This document shows positions 22,411 through 34,083 of a DNA stretch of 64,000 bases, piece by piece. Where the stretch lies: assembly GCA_032718475.1 (NCBI GenBank), contig JAUCBJ010003096.1, positions 52,430-116,429 of the forward strand, written 5' to 3'. The translations under genes and the position numbers were made by a program. Each line of letters begins with the position of its first letter. The stretch's first letter is position 1. The DNA comes from Nemertoderma westbladi. Lineage: Eukaryota; Xenacoelomorpha; Nemertodermatida; Nemertodermatidae. The notes beneath the pieces were generated by a model. It was not told where the DNA came from, searched no databases, and saw nothing but the letters and a program-made list of their open reading frames with translations.

Positions 22411-23190
22411 TAACTTAGCTTTCTTGGACACCTTAGTAACTTTAAGTAAAGGAACATTCCGTACTACCATATATCACAAACCGACACATTCCCATCGCCA
22501 TTTGAATTTCAGGTCTAATCATCACCCGAGAGTTACGAGAAGTGTGTGTAGTGGGTTATTCTATAGGACTAACAAATTATGTTCGGATCGAGACACTAGA
22601 GGGCGCACTCAATCGCAGTTAACTGACTCACTTATGTCCAATGGTTATCCAACTAGGGTCATTTATAATTCCTTACGAAAGTGTAATAAGTCCTTTGATA
22701 GCCTTAAGGTAACCAGTGATGATATACCAACAAAGCCGCAATGCCCTGAAGTCAATATAGGACTGCCTTATGTAAAGGGACTAACAGAACCTCTAGAACG
22801 AATGTGTAAGAAATATGATGTCGGCACATATACGGTTAGGGGTAGAACGTTAAGATCATACCTTCTTAGAGGCCATAAACCGAAATACCCACCCAGAGGT
22901 ATAGTGTATCAGATACCGTGTTGCTGTGGCAACATATATGTAGGCCAAACCTTATACAGTCTGGATGTCCGTCTGACCCAGCATCAGGGCGATGTTAAAC
23001 ACCGTAGGCCCAAAGCATCCGAGTTGTCGGGCCATCATGTAGCTACTGGACACATTCCATCATGGGATAGGGCAACAGAGTGATAGGGAGAGTGTCAGAC
23101 TTGCACGGTAGGCTAATATTAGAGAGTATGTATATTCAATCATTGGGACCCCCGTCATTGGCACCTCAATCATTATATTTATTTTATTAT
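22411..23190 (+). pseudogene. Penelope-like element fragment: RT thumb plus GIY-YIG endonuclease
   Basis: The frame opens with FLDTLVTLSKGTFRTTIYHKP, matching the palm/thumb junction of Penelope-like reverse transcriptases. It continues through the linker to a GIY-YIG nuclease: GIVYQIPC (GIY-type), CGNIYVGQT (YVG motif), then LDVRLTQH (conserved Arg) and SGHHVATGHIPSWD. The ORF stops at 23,081-23,083, but related sequence (LILESMYIQSLG) continues in another frame to about 23,190, so there is a frameshift. Most of the RT is missing at the 5' end. In intact elements the nuclease cleaves target DNA for retrotransposition. No ATG start is expected for this fragment. Confidence 0.85.
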
Positions 23191-24875
23191 ATTAAAACAG
23201 TAAATAAAACTTAATTCTTATTGATATTGCCTTACCATCCTCAATCGACTATTAACTAATATATATATATATAGAATGTACTTATACGATGTATGTATGT
23301 AAGTATGTACAATCTAGAGTTCGTATACATAATTATACATTGGGAACATGTTTCATAATACCTAACATATACTTTTGTATACAATAAAAAAAAAAACATT
23401 GGAAATAATTTTTTGAAAATTTTTTCAACAAAAATTATTATTTGGTGTATAACTAACCCATTAACAGGACCAACCAATTTTTTTCCTAAATTAAATTAAT
23501 TCAGGCAGGAAAGGGTTAAATCATATCGCTTTTAAGTAGGCCTACCTGTCTTCAGTCTGCATGTGTGCTGTGCACTTCTTTCTGGTCCGCAATGCCTAAT
23601 CTTTAAAATCACATACGGATTATTCTCCATATTAATCCATTACATACACACATACGCGTATGTGCATACGGATACGGCGAATGCGTACCGATACGGCGAA
23701 AAGTTATACCCTTTGTTGCAGGTTGTGTGTGCAAGTCCTGATCGCTACCGCACTGGTTCAAACCAGTTGCTGTTATACTGAAAGTATTTGAAATCATCAA
23801 GTCAGCCAGTGTACGGGTACGCTGAAACTAAGAAAGATTGATTAGAGCTACACAGTGGCTGAGAGGCCACCATCACACCGGTCATACAGCCTACTCTAGT
23901 ACAGGTAGGTATTCCCATTTCAAATAATACGACATACCGCGGTACTGACATAGGCCTATAATAGCCAATTTAAGATCAGATCGGAGCAAATTCAAAAACT
24001 TTCAATTTGTTTATATACCGGTAATTATTATTATTAAAGGTTTTTACGGTAGGCGTCTCCAATCATTTGGTACCGGTACACACCACGATTTACTTCACAA
24101 TTTATTTTACACATTAATTAACATGACAGCCTGACCGTAGGCCTAGCGTAAGATTGTGGCTATATAAAGGCCTGGGGCCGAAATATAGCCTTAATACTGT
24201 ATGTACCACAATCATTTTTTCACATCACTGCAAGGTCAGCTTTACCCTTTGTATACAATTAACAGTATGTATAGATAGCCAGATTGCAAATAGCTGAATA
24301 GGGCCTACAGTAGTAGGGTACAGTAGGAGTACATGAGTAGGACTTTTGTTTGACATATTTCTGGCGCTCTACTGTATTTGCATAAAACAGTAAAATCGCG
24401 CCGAGCCGCTTTTTTGGCTGTGCAAAAGCGCGCCGCAGATCTGCACTCAAACCTGTAAGTATTCCAGTCAGGCATCCAAGCTGCTGCTGTAGCAGTAGAC
24501 CTAATGCAGTAATGTTTCATATTTCAGTCGCGATAATCAAATGCTTGAATTATGTATTATTGCTATTAGAACCAATCTGGCAATTGGACTAACATTCGTT
24601 AATTCCCAAAAATGTTTTACATTTCTATATATTACGAGGGATAGGATCGCCACTGTAACTACCGACGTTTACCTTTTATTACCTAGCTTACAACTCTATA
24701 TATGTAGGGCTGGCAACCTAGGTTTGTATTTCGCCATTCTTAATAATCATCTTAATTAACTGACATACCGGTAGTCATGATACAGCAAAATAAAATTGTG
24801 ATTGGCTATGGCAGTATGGCTGGCTATTCTAGAGTTTAAAATTGTGATTGGCTATTTATATGGCTATTCGGTACA
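23191..24875. other. Gene-free AT-rich region
   Basis: No supported gene. There are single words resembling Pol III boxes (TGGCTGAGAGG at about 23,849; GGTTCAAACC at about 23,756), but not as a correctly spaced pair. Runs of ATACGGCGA-like repeats lie near 23,660-23,700. Confidence 0.5.
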
Positions 24876-25297
24876 GTTCCCCCCCCCCCCCCCTCCCCCC
24901 CCCCACATTTTAACAATTTTCTTAATAATGATTTTACTGAATTATTTCATGTGTAAATGTTCTATAAACATCTAAATGTTTTCCAATGAAAAATAATACA
25001 TGTTATAGAACTTTAGCTATAAATAGCTAATTTTAACAAACAATTAATTAGTTAATAATTTTTAACAAATAATGTTTACGTATCTATGATAGCTTGTTCA
25101 TTTGTAAAATTTTGTAGTGAAACATTTTTTAATAGCTAATGTTCTAGAACAAGATTTTGATAATATTTTTTTTATTGGAAAACATTTAGAAGATTATTTG
25201 GGAACATATACACATGAAATAATCCATAAAATGGATTGTTATAAAATGTTATAAAATTTTGAAAAATGTGGTGGGGGGGTGGGGGGGGGGGGGGAAC
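24876..25297. mobile_element. Foldback (MITE-like) element with C/G-tract ends
   Basis: The left end is a C tract (about 24,880-24,903), followed by ACATTTTAACA...ATTATTTCATGTGTAAATGTTC...AAATGTTTTCCAAT. The right end repeats these in inverted order (ATTGGAAAACATTT...GAACATATACACATGAAAT...AAAATGTGG) and closes with a G tract (25,268-25,294). Terminal inverted repeats of about 150 bp flank an AT-rich centre without coding capacity. Confidence 0.75.
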
Positions 25298-26889
25298 CGC
25301 AAAAGTACCGGCTATTCTGTTCATAACTAGAGACAGGGAGATGAGTATAATCAGATAATTGGCGAAAGAAACAGGTTACATTGGCAGGCTATTCTTAACA
25401 AATAAATTGGAGTTGAACGTACGTATAGCACTGGTTCAACCACCGGCACCCGGTGACGGGCTTTCCTCATTTTTTCCATTTCTGAACAAAACCATTCTAT
25501 TACTGTATTACATCATATTCTTACCAAAACAGTAAACAAAAGACACTAGCACAGGTGAGAGGCTGGGGCCTCCTCCACCTAACTGCATGACTACGCTCTA
25601 TGGCCCATTACTGCCAGACTGCATTACATCCTCGTTATTATCCAGTGCAGCAGCAGCAGTGTGAACTGTGAATTACCAATGGGCAATGAATGACCCTCAA
25701 CTCACCCCTGCCCATACAACGACAACCAGAGAACGGGAATGGTGTACATCAGTGAGAGCAATAGCAATAGCAATAGGGAAAGGCAATTTGTCAGATACTA
25801 GAGTTAAAGTTGCGGATGTATACCGGTACCGTCAGACCGTATTATAACCAAAACAATAAACGAAAATCGGGGGTGGGGTACCTAATAGACGCAAATCCCG
25901 CCTCGATACAATAATGGAAAGTCAATAGCACAGCTATCTGGCTTTTATTTGCGACGCTTTTCCCCTGGAGAGGGTTGATAAGAATAATAATAAGAGTAAA
26001 CCTAAATGCACCTAAAAACCTAACCTACAGTAATAACCTATACTAACACCTATTAACCTAACCTAGACCTATATTTTCAAATTAAAAAAAAGTAGGTTTT
26101 TGCTAGCCCTGTACATATGTAGTCTATTGTAGTGTATATAGTGGCTTAGTGTCATAAAAAAAGTTGAAGTTGTGACAAGTTACAACTTTATTTCATTCTA
26201 AAACTACAAAATCAATCTAAATTTTTTTGTAAGTCTTACTGTAACATGTCAATCATCCCATGCTCCAAAATATCAGACCATCATTTTACAGTATTTTCAA
26301 TTTCATGTTTCGTTCGTTAGCAATTTATAGGATTTTACTTAGCAAAAAGTAACTATTATTAATTTTTTTCCAAATTTTATGAATACAAGCTTTACTATAA
26401 TGGCTACCTACTGTATGTAGCGCTTGACTGAATTATGAACTTCCACATATTTACCAATTTAGTTATCGGACCAACGTCGTTAAATTGGATATCATTTAAT
26501 CATTTTCATTGGTCATCTTAACAATGCTCATCAGACAAATTTGTCGACTTAAAAAACCTTCGATCCCGTAAAATTAACTTGTTAAATCGAGTCTTAAACT
26601 ACAGTATATAATAATTATTATTATTATAATTATTATATTATCCAAATTTCAATGATGGAGAAATCCCCTCGAACATTAGGGAAACTATTAATTTTCCTTG
26701 CAGTGGAATAGTATATTATTTTTGCATCAGTTACCTTTTGTCTGCACTAAATTGGGTAGTTTTCCATATATTTCAAAACCGCCACTAATTGAATGCCACC
26801 CCAAATTAGATGATTTTAACACCAAAATAAATTATTTTGCACCAAATATATTTTTTTGTAGCACCAAATCGCATCCCCCAATTTTGAAT
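25298..26889. other. Gene-free region with a MITE fragment
   Basis: No supported gene. The stretch 25,850-25,990 (AACCAAAACAATAAACG, CCCGCCTCGAT, CCCCTGGAGAGGG) is related in inverted orientation to the MITE at 27,625-27,865. The rest is AT-rich. Words such as CACCAAAATAAATTATTTTG (26,820-26,890) begin the adjacent minisatellite. Confidence 0.5.
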
Positions 26890-27440
26890 ATCCTTCTCAC
26901 CAAAATCAATTATTCATCCCCCAAAAACAATTATTCATCCCCCAAAAACAATTATTGATTCCCCAAAAACAATTATTCATCCCCCAAAAACAATTATTCA
27001 TCCCCCAAAAACAATTATTGATTCCCCAAAAACAATTATTCATCCCCCAAAAACAATTATTGAATCCCCAAAAACAATTATTCATCCCCCAAAAACAATT
27101 ATTCATCCCCCAAAAACAATTATTGATTCCCCAAAAACAATTATTCATCCCCCAAAACAATTATTCTTTCCCAAAAAACAATTATTCATCCCCCAAAAAC
27201 AATTATTCATCCCCCAAAAACAATTATTGAATCCCCAAAAACAATTATTCATCCCCCAAAAACAATTATTGATTCCCCAAAAACAATTATTCATCCCCCA
27301 AAAACAATTATTGAATCCCCAAAAACAATTATTCATCCCCCAAAAACAATTATTCTTTCCCAAAAAACAATTATTCATCCCCCAAAAACAATTATTCTAC
27401 ACCCAAAAACAATTATTCATTCCCCAAAAATAATTTATTC
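26890..27440. repeat. 20-21-bp minisatellite
   Basis: About 26 copies of CAATTATTCATCCCCCAAAAA with variants (GATTCCCC, GAATCCCC, CTTTCCC). The open frames on both strands are repeat artefacts. Confidence 0.95.
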
Positions 27441-27624
27441 TCAACCAAAAAAATTATTCCAGCACCAAATATTTTTTATTACTGTAAATACGCTTTGGTC
27501 TGTTGCCATGCTTCAGTTTCAGTATTCGTACCGATAGGCCTATTGCCTATCTATTATTGCCTATTGTCTATTACTTACTCTGTTATTAGGTTTCAGTAAT
27601 ACAGCAGTACTGAAGTTTTCAGAT

Positions 27625-27865
27625 AGGGGGGAAACTGGACGCAATAAAAATTCATCCCTCTCCAGGGGAACTTCGACGAAAATAACAGCTGATTACTCTC
27701 AAAAAATAAAACTGTAACCTGTTCTATTGTGCTTAGTTTCTTGTTTTGGTTAAAATATCGTGCCACCCTAACGTGCTTCTTTCCCTAAATTGAGAATTTT
27801 ACATTGAGGCGGGATATTAATTCGCCAAGGCGGGTTTGGCGTCCAGTTCCCCCTGTCTCGATGTT
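27625..27865. mobile_element. MITE, about 240 bp
   Basis: Ends AGATAGGGGGGAAACTGGACGC and GCGTCCAGTTCCCCCTGTCT form imperfect terminal inverted repeats of about 20 bp. The interior contains TTACTCTCAAAAAATAAAAC and CCCTAAATTGAGAATTTTAC, shared with 28,300-28,500. No coding capacity. Confidence 0.7.
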
Positions 27866-27889
27866 TTTATCTAAATTCCAGGAAGTGCT

Positions 27890-28215
27890 AGGGTTATTGC
27901 TGCAGTAGTATTTATTTTGGGGGAATATGTATTTATTTTGGGCAAAAATGTATTTTTTTTGGAAAATTTGTAATTATTTTGGTGCTTTTGTCATTTATTT
28001 TGGTGCTAATAATTGGTTTTGGGGAGCATTTATTTATTTTGGTATTGAATAATTTGTTTAACTGTTGAATAATTGTTTTTGGTGTTGAAAAATTTATTTT
28101 GGTGTTTGACGAATTTTATTTGGGGTGACTTTATTTTATTTGGTGTTGATTAATTTTTTTTGGGTCATATTGTTTCATTTGGTGTAAAATAATTTTTTTG
28201 GTGAAATTTTCATCA
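27890..28215. repeat. Degenerate TTATTTTGGTG-type repeat, inverted relative to 26,820-27,440
   Basis: About 15 decayed copies of a T/G-rich unit (ATTTATTTTGGTGTTGA and similar). They read as the reverse complement of the CACCAAAATAAATTATT words at the left edge of the 26,890 minisatellite, so the two arrays are divergently oriented arms around the MITE. Confidence 0.65.
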
Positions 28216-28269
28216 ATTTTGGGATGACTTTAATTGATAGATTTAATAAAAATTGAATGTCATGAATTA

Positions 28270-28503
28270 ATAAAAATCAGATGGGGGGGGGGGGGGGGGG
28301 GGGAGAAATCGTCGCAATAAAAATGCATCCTTCTAAAGGGGAGATTGGATGCAAATAACAGATGGTTACTCTCAAAAATAAAACTATTGTGTTTAGTTTA
28401 TTGTTTTGGTTAAAATAACGTGTCACTGTAACCTGCTCCTTTCCCTAAATTGAGAATTTTACATTGAGACGGGTTTTGTTTCGAGTTTCCCAGCTGTCTC
28501 TTA
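28270..28503. mobile_element. Second MITE-like copy with G tract
   Basis: Begins with a G tract of about 19 (28,284-28,303). It shares CGCAATAAAAATGCATCC, TTACTCTCAAAAATAAAACT and CCCTAAATTGAGAATTTTAC with the MITE at 27,625-27,865 and ends CAGCTGTCTC. It is a diverged, possibly end-damaged member of the same family. Confidence 0.6.
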
Positions 28504-28992
28504 ATAATACAGTGGTATGCTTAATTCTAGTTACGGTACCGAGATAGCAATTAATGTGCAACTTGTCAGTGTAAATATTATTTGTTTCTAATCCCATTGA
28601 ATTATATACAGGTTATTGCAAAATTAACCGAAATACTATTTCTGTCCTTAATCTACCCTACTCGCGCTACTCTATATACTTTTTGTTTTGCTTTTTGCTT
28701 CACAAACATAATTTGTGTTGTTATTTTAGTCAATATTTTTACACCTACTGTAAGCGACTCCACTAATAGCAATTAATTCATGTAAATGCAGCTGAGCGTC
28801 TGCTAATCAGCATATTTGAGTAGCAGTTAGGCAGAAGGCACCAGTTCAATTCACATTCGTGGAAAATTCACTTCAATTGCTATATAGAGTTATTAAACCG
28901 AAGCCATATGTAAATTATGTAATTTATAATATTATTATTTTATTATAGCCTAATAATATTATATTGGTGTTAAATACTAGTAAATATGTGAT

Positions 28993-29612
28993 ATGGGTAG
29001 ACTATTACGACGATTGTATATTTTTACTATGGTCATTGCTTGGTTGATGTGTTTCAAACTCTTCATATTTGTTGTCTATGATAATGAATTCGATGTTAGA
29101 CCATCTACTATAGCGCGATATGTTACTTCTCTACCATCTGTTTTGAATCCTTCCTCATACGACCAACATACATTTGTCGATAAACTGAGTCTGTTCAACC
29201 ATTCTACTGTTCAATGCAATGAATCTATGCCAGCAAGTAGAATAGTTGATACACTGGCTAACTGGGGTCTCATATCTGATTGGACAGCTCGTATATTTTC
29301 TACCAATAGGAATGAGGGATGGTTTACAGGTTGCCTTAAACGTAAGGCTTACGAAATTGTGCCTAACGAATGGCATTACATTTACTATGGAAAACTAAAC
29401 TTTACCTTTACTCATTTACTAAGCATGCTTAGTGCTTATAAGCTAGGAGGTGCTGAAACAATTTACTTTCACATAAACGATACGCAACCTAGCGGTGAAT
29501 ATTGGAATCAGGCACGAGATCAGCTCCCATTGCTCATTGTCCATCACAAAACACCCACCACAGTATTTGGGCAAAAAGTTGAAATTCCTGAACATCAAAG
29601 TGACATTTCAAG
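28993..29612 (+). CDS. Glycosyltransferase, GT32-like, exon 1
   Basis: First coding exon of the host gene. It starts at the ATG at 28,993 and ends ...TCAAG before GTGAAT (donor at 29,613), codon phase 2. Residues about 9-30 (LYIFTMVIAWLMCFKLFIFV) form a signal anchor, so this is a type II membrane protein, expected in the Golgi. After a stem with sequons (NHS, NES), the catalytic domain begins around residue 125 with HYIYYGKLNFTFTHLLSMLS. It continues with YFHINDTQPSGEYW and TTVFG, the pattern of Gly_transf_sug (PF04488) enzymes that transfer sugars from nucleotide donors onto glycans. The exon ends in SDIS plus a split Arg codon, which the exon 2 start completes. Acceptor sugar and exact enzyme cannot be told from sequence alone. 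Confidence that this is a real exon is high, because three separate exons fit one fold. Confidence 0.85.
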
Positions 29613-29944
29613 GTGAATTAATTTAATTTTACTGTTGTTTTTTGTTACTGTTGCTGAGGATCGAGTTACTTTTGGTGATTTCTCTATTCTCTAGGTAGGC
29701 TATGTTATTAATGCTTCGTTAGTTAATCAATACGCAATATAATAACAGCCATAAACTACTGTACATTCATACATCGTTCATCATACTGATACCAGGTCAG
29801 GTCAGGTATTCTAGGTCATTGATCAAGAAAACTTGCCACCTCCATGCAGCATAAAGGAGGTGCCACCTGTAGCTGCATAAACCCCCTTACTAGGGCAAAT
29901 CTGGTCCTGTAACTAGGACCCCCTTCGTTCTGGAATAAGGACGC

Positions 29945-30240
29945 CCTTGGTCCTGGATTAAGGACCCATATAGGGGTATATGGCCTGACCAGGCAGATGG
30001 TGATCTACCAATGGCTGGTCAGGAGTAGAGTGTTCTCATGTCCACTCTGAGTGCACTTCACTGCGACCTGCACCTGGCAGTAGGGGTACAGGGCATGACC
30101 CAGCAGATGAGCTGCAACAGCCAATGGTGGGTCATGTGTGCCAGAGTAGATGGGTGATGGGCCTCATATCTGACTCCATTGCGACACCCACCCTGTGGAA
30201 TGACAAACCAGGATGTGGTATTTGCCCCGAGAGCTGACTC
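29945..30240 (+). promoter_or_regulatory. Leader (5' UTR) of LINE copy C with two related monomers
   Basis: Two diverged monomers of about 110 bp: GGGGTATATGGCCTGACCAG with CCAATGGCTGGTCAGG, then GGGGTACAGGGCATGACCCA with CCAATGGTGGGTCATG. Each has a short inverted repeat. They are followed by GAGAGCTGACTCGGCAAAAA, which recurs fused to LINE copy B. The position directly upstream of the ORF suggests an internal promoter or structured leader; this is inference. Confidence 0.45.
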
Positions 30241-30267
30241 GGCAAAAAAGCTCCCCCAACCCCCACT

Positions 30268-31860
30268 TTGGATTATATTAGTAATGTGGAGGTCCGGCCA
30301 CTAGAGGCCAGTGGAATTACCGGACACAATCGGCCTCACAGGCGTCAGTTATCTCCTGACCGGCTGCCTGTCTCACCTCCTACTGGAGAGAGAGCAGCCA
30401 ACAATTCTTTGAGTCACTTTCCTGATGACCTTTCTGGCCCAAACCATGGGTCACCAGGGAGGCCAGATTGTAATGGGGAGAGGGATTCTGGAGTTGGAGG
30501 CTACTCTCATGTTCCACCCCGACCAACAAAGCCATTGGTGAATCTGAGGCAAGTCACTAGACTAGCCTCAGTAAACACCCTAACACTCGGGTCCCCAATG
30601 CGACAAGGTGAGCTGACTGCCTTGGCAGATAAGCTTTCTCTTAGTGCAGTGGGTATTCAAGAGCACCGAATGCAGACTGGACAGACTGATGAGGTTCTGA
30701 TTAAAGACATGGGGGGCGGTTGGCGACTCGCCCTTGCGTCAGCAGATGATAGAGGCAATGGTGGAATTGGTCTATTGATGAATCCAACTGCACATGCAGC
30801 ATTGGACAAAATAGACCAAATCTCTAACCGCATCATCCGTTGCCACTTCTCATGTTCTGGAAGACTGGCTAAGAAGTTTCCTAAGGTAGTTGTGATTGTG
30901 TGCTACTCTCCAACTAGTGTTGCCCCTGTAGAGGAGGTGGAAAATTTCTACCACAATCTACAAGCAGCTACAGATGGAGTGGATCAGCATGCATTCTTAA
31001 CATTCCTAATGCTAACAAAGCTATGGACTCATAGTGGACCCAGTGGTCACAAGTCCCAGATAGACCATATTCTGTTTCGTAGGAAATACAGGAGCTCTAT
31101 ACAAGACTGTAATGCATTTACACTTCGACCCTTCTCCAGTGATCACCGCCTTATTGTGGCTAAGGTAAGACTTAGTCTGCGTGCTAGCAGAACAACTAAA
31201 TCTGCCTTGCCGCGACATGACTGGTCCTCTCTGTTGCAACAGCCAAGTGTGAGATCCAGCTTCACACTACAGCTGAGCAACATATATATGCAACAGGTAT
31301 ATATGAGGCTCTTGCCTCTGAGGCGGCAGATCACTGTAAGGGCTACTGCCTTTACAGAAGCAGTTAAGTTAGCAGCTGCAGAAACAGTTCCTGTATTCCC
31401 TCGAAACAGGAAAAGGGCCCCCTGGACTGACAACAAAATTCAGAAGTGCCGAAATGACCTTGTTAAGGCGCAGAAAGAGTTCCGACTCAAACAGACTACA
31501 TCGGCCAAGAATGCAGTTAAGGCTGCATCTAGGTCCCTGAACAGGCAGTACACTGTTAATCTACAGGAGCTAATAAACCAACAGGTTGATGCCATCAATG
31601 ATGCTGATGACAGCAGGCAATCATCCCAGGCATGGAAATCGATTAACTTGCTTACTGGGCAGAAAAGCCAATCAACCACCAAGGTTAAGGTTGAATCACC
31701 AGCCGATTGCCTCAATGGTTGGAAAGCCCACTTTGAAAAGCTCCTCAATAATGACAGGGTATTGCCTGATAACTTTATAGAAGTAAAAGTGTCTGAGTCT
31801 GTACTCCCAGATATTCCCATTGGCGATTGCAGAAGTGAATGCTGCTGCAAAGAACATTAA
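30268..31860 (+). pseudogene. LINE copy C endonuclease ORF, truncated
   Basis: 530 codons from an ATG at 30,268. It has an N-terminal Pro-rich region, then an APE-like endonuclease with VGIQEHRM (catalytic Glu) and SDHRLI (catalytic Asp/His). The GDFNA block present in copy A is missing because about 55 codons are deleted between FLTFL and LWTHSGPSG, so the nuclease is dead. The frame continues through the linker to the start of the RT region and is lost near 31,830-31,860. The 3' remainder (31,927-32,517) encodes only the RT C-terminal region. It is the only copy here with the LINE N-terminus. Confidence 0.8.
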
Positions 31861-32616
31861 GACCAATCGTGCCAGTGGAGTAGATGGTGTTCCCCCTGAT
31901 GAGCATAAGCTCAAAGGATGGTATGATTGAGCATGTGGACGACTTCTGTTACCTGGGATCATGGATCCGGAAGTCAGGTGAGGACCTTCGAATACGTAAG
32001 GGAAAGGCATGGGCAGCCCCTGAGTAGGCTTTCCAGGATTTGGAAGTTACCGAGAATTAATCGGAAACGTAAGGTCCGATTATTTAGAGCAGCAGTAGTT
32101 CCAGTACTCCTCTACAGGAGTCCATGCTGGGCTCTAACTGCTGAGGACACCAAATCTCTGGATGGCACATTCACAAGAATGCTACGCCGGGTTCATTGTG
32201 TCAAGTACAATGCACACATCTCCAACCAGACACTATATAACATTGGAGGTGTCTCATTGGTTCCCCCAAGCTTGACACTAGAACAAAATCGCCTCCGCTT
32301 TGCAGGACATTGCTTTCGCTGTGAGGACCAGCCAGTGCATAATCTTGTACTTTGGCAGCCTCATGGAGTGAATAAGCATGGTGGACAGCCCATGACTTTC
32401 TTGAGACGCATCTTAAAGGACACTGGCCTTGAAGATGCGGATGATCTAGCAAATGTCATGGGTGATAGGGAATTGTGGCAGTGCAATTTTGTTGACAAGC
32501 CGGCACAGCATTCTTAAAAATGCAGCTGCGATGCAGCATGCCGATCCTAGTAAGTTCCACCTGAGGTCTTTAAAATACCTGAGTGTTTAAAGCTCATCTA
32601 TCCCATCATAGTAGAC

Positions 32617-34026
32617 ATGTACCGAACAACAAGAGTCCCACAAGAAATGAAAACAAATAAGTTGGTGCCAGTTCCCAAGAAGGGCAACCTAACACTCTAT
32701 GGTTCTTTTCGGGGAATCTCATTGATCTCGATTGCTGCAAAGCTATACAATAGGATTCTATTAAATCGCATCAGGGATTCCATTGAGAGACTGCTCCGTG
32801 AAAATCAGAATTTGTTCCGTAAAGGTCGTGGTACCATTGAGCCCATTTTGGCATTTAGAAGGAGAATTGAAGAATTATCAAAAAAGAAAGACAGGCATCT
32901 GGCTGTTATCTTTGTTGACTTCTTCAAGGCCTTTGATTCAGTCTCTCGCTCACGTATGTTCAGCATACTTTCATTATATGGGATTCCTGATGAAATTATT
33001 GCAGCAATAATATCAGTATACGATGGTTCGACAACATTTGTGTCTACTGTTGACGGTGACACAGAACCATTTGAAGTGTTATGGGGCGTCCTCCAAGGAG
33101 ACACACTTGCGCCATTCTTGTTCATTATTGTGGTTGACTATGTTCTACGCATGTCCTTAAATCATAATGATGATGGGGTGATGATAACTCCACCTACTGG
33201 CTCCAGAAGTCGAGGAAATCCTGCCAAGTACCTAACTGATCTAGACTTTGCTGATGACTTTGGAGTACTCTCAGAATCACTAGAGGGAGCCCAACGGCTC
33301 CTCAACTCATTAGAACATGCTGCTTCCAGTGTTGGTCTTTTTATTAACTCCAGAAAGACCAAAATGTTGACAGTTAACTTTGAAAGTCCTCAGCAAGTCT
33401 CTGATCGGATGAGCATAAGCTCAAAGGATGGTATGCTTGAGCATGTGGACGACTTCTGTTACCTGGGATCATGGATCCGGAAGTCAGGTGAGGACCTTCG
33501 AATACGTAAGGGAAAGGCATGGGCAGCCTTGAATAGGCATTCCAGGATTGGGAAGTCACCGAGAATTAATCGGAAACTTAAGGTCCGATTATTTAGAGCA
33601 GCAGTAGTTCCAGTACTCCTCTACGGGTGTCCATGCTGGGCTCTAACTGCTGAGGACACCAAATCTCTGGATGGCACATTCACAAGAATGCTACGCCGGG
33701 TTCATTGTGTCAAGTACAATGCACATATCTCCAACCAGACACTATATAACATTGGAGGTGTCTCATTGGTTCCCCCAAGCTTGACACTAGAACAAAATCG
33801 CCTCCGCTTTGCAGGACATTGCTTTCGCCGTGAGGACCAGCCAGTGCATAATCTTGTACTTTGGCAGCCTCATGGAGTGAATAAGCATGGTGGACAGCCC
33901 ATGACTTTCGTGAGACGCATCTTAAAGGACACTGGCCTTAAAGATGCGGATGATCTAGCAAATGTCATGGGTGATAGGGAGTTGTGGCGGTGCAATTTTG
34001 TTGACAAGCCGGCACAGCATTCTTAA
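32617..34026 (+). pseudogene. LINE copy D reverse transcriptase ORF (5'-truncated, otherwise open)
   Basis: 469 uninterrupted codons covering RT fingers to C-terminus: KLVPVPKKGNL, IFVDFFKAFDSV (motif A), GVLQGDTLAPF (motif B), LDFADDFGVL (motif C), then the thumb and a C-terminal region ending NFVDKPAQHS. It lacks endonuclease and leader, so it is a dead 5'-truncated insertion, yet its RT frame is intact, implying recent arrival. The ATG at 32,617 is internal, not a true start. Confidence 0.85.
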
Positions 34027-34083
34027 AAATGCAGTTGCAATGCAGCATGCCGATCCTACTAGTAGTAGTACTAGTAGTAGTAC

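Larger units (their letters stand above)
29840..34083 (+). mobile_element. RTE-like LINE copies C and D in tandem
   Basis: The C unit (about 29,840-32,550) starts with a structured leader and runs through the endonuclease. After GVPP it lacks most of the RT (junction about 31,899) and ends with the full family 3' tail. The D unit (about 32,551-34,083) starts exactly at the GVPP-EVFK position, carries the whole RT and C-terminus, and ends CATGCCGATCC plus (TAG)n. Both lie in intron 1 of the glycosyltransferase gene, same strand. The C-D junction sequence recurs at 60,305-60,350. Confidence 0.88.

Noticed and set aside
23745-23880. Possible tRNA gene or SINE
   Set aside because: B-box-like GGTTCAAACC precedes the A-box-like TGGCTGAGAGG on the same strand, the wrong order and spacing.
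26906-27433. ORFs on both strands encoding CFWGMNN / IPQKQLF repeats
   Set aside because: Pure minisatellite translations; both strands and several frames are open because the unit lacks stops.
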